Origin: CAVZYN01 sp963779515
GTDB lineage: Bacteria > Pseudomonadota > Alphaproteobacteria > Rhizobiales > Hyphomicrobiaceae
Assembly (NCBI GenBank): GCA_963779515.1
Contig: CAVZYN010000002.1
Span: 682,001-746,000, forward strand
Direction of reading: 5' to 3'
DNA length: 64,000 nucleotides
The position numbers and the translations under genes are program-made. A model generated the notes under the pieces. It was given only the letters and a program-made list of their open reading frames with translations. It did no database searches and had not been told where the DNA came from. The stretch's first letter is position 1; every line of letters starts with the position of its first letter. Of the stretch, positions 63,709 to 64,000 are shown in pieces.

Positions 63709-64000
63709 ATGAAGACGGCCTATTTCGGCTTTATGGACTGGGTCCACCAGGCTTGCGTGTTCGTCGCGGGCGTGGCGCTGGTCGTCATCACGATCATCAT
63801 CCCTTACGGCGTGTTCACACGCTATGTGCTCAACAGCGCCTCGTCGTGGCCGGAGCCGTTCGCGATCTTGTTGATGATCGTGCTCTCGTTCCTCTCGGCG
63901 GTGGTCTGCTACCGCGAGCACCTGCACATCGGCGTTGGCATGTTGCCGAACGCGCTCGGGCCAGCCGGCCAGCGTGTGCTGGGGTTCACCATCGAACTGT
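63709..64000 (+). CDS. dctQ: TRAP transporter small permease DctQ (3' truncated by window)
   Basis: 97 codons are visible. They begin MKTAYFGFMDWVHQACVFVAG and continue with a membrane helix (VALVVITIIIPYGVFTRYVLN), the DctQ motif SSWPEPFAILLMIVLSFLSAVVCYREHLHIGVGML, and the start of a third helix. DctQ is the four-helix subunit that partners the large permease DctM, expected just outside the window. It lies 60 bp after dctP, behind the hairpin. Confidence 0.92.
   Translation, partial: MKTAYFGFMDWVHQACVFVAGVALVVITIIIPYGVFTRYVLNSASSWPEPFAILLMIVLSFLSAVVCYREHLHIGVGMLPNALGPAGQRVLGFTIEL

Overview
The window is GC-rich chromosomal DNA from an alphaproteobacterium, most likely of the Hyphomicrobiales (Rhizobiales), near the Bradyrhizobiaceae/Xanthobacteraceae. 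Support comes from a TadG-type pilus protein, a DUF1127 micro-protein, a TrxR-like ferredoxin-NADP reductase next to an adrenodoxin-type ferredoxin, a TipN/GPR-like polar coiled-coil protein, the miaA-ilvB pairing, and several interspersed palindromic repeat families (CTAG-bounded units, CAGGCTCA-type REPs, GTAGGTTGGGTTAG-ended elements). I saw no rRNA, tRNA, CRISPR array, prophage or replication origin.

Layout. 0-7.2 kb: 3' part of a vWA TadG-like gene, then a leftward operon: divergent aconitase, HAD remnant, 2Fe-2S protein, and two flavoprotein subunits of an HcnABC/opine-oxidase-type amine oxidase. Both flavoprotein genes carry frameshifts. 7.6-14.8 kb: PfkB kinase, transketolase, pgk-gph (4-bp overlap) and ccdA, with a DUF937 membrane gene on the other strand. 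15-25.5 kb: a small secreted protein, FadL porin, two candidate sRNAs, threonine dehydratase, a frameshifted MFS gene, the TipN/GPR-like protein, an Hpt protein, and ferredoxin plus ferredoxin reductase. 25.5-33.5 kb: noncoding repeats, a 3' remnant of a type ISP restriction-modification gene, an SDR, a KefB-type antiporter, a Tat-exported protein with a ferric-reductase-like membrane protein, an M19 dipeptidase and a lower-GC orphan gene. 33.5-35.1 kb: a complete IS110-family (IS1111-like) element inserted in an interspersed repeat. 35-47.6 kb: a CelD/BioF2-like acetyltransferase, PLP decarboxylase, DUF1080 protein, a 2.7-kb segment (GNAT, LysR, TctC) bounded by the ilvB gene and a diverged duplicate of its 3' end, then miaA, a flavin reductase-like protein and RidA. 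47.7-55.2 kb: a stack of CTAG-bounded palindromes reaching the start codon of a cytosine-deaminase-like gene, a frameshifted FAD oxidase, a quinone-reductase-like protein, AEC transporter, a toxin-antitoxin pair, GST and a DHDPS-family lyase. 55.3-64 kb: a 59-residue membrane micro-protein, DUF1127, a secreted lectin-like protein, a tightly coupled Gfo/Idh/MocA - DUF993 - sugar isomerase operon ending in a frameshifted APH/P-loop kinase, then a FadR-type regulator divergent from a TRAP transporter (dctP, hairpin, dctQ).

How it fits together. The content is mostly metabolic: central carbon enzymes on the left, amine/amino-acid oxidation remnants, and a putative sugar or sugar-acid catabolic and uptake region on the right. 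Six genes are broken by single-base frame changes. These may be assembly errors, but clustering of lesions in the amine-oxidase operon and diverged 3' duplicates at two loci show that real rearrangement has also happened.
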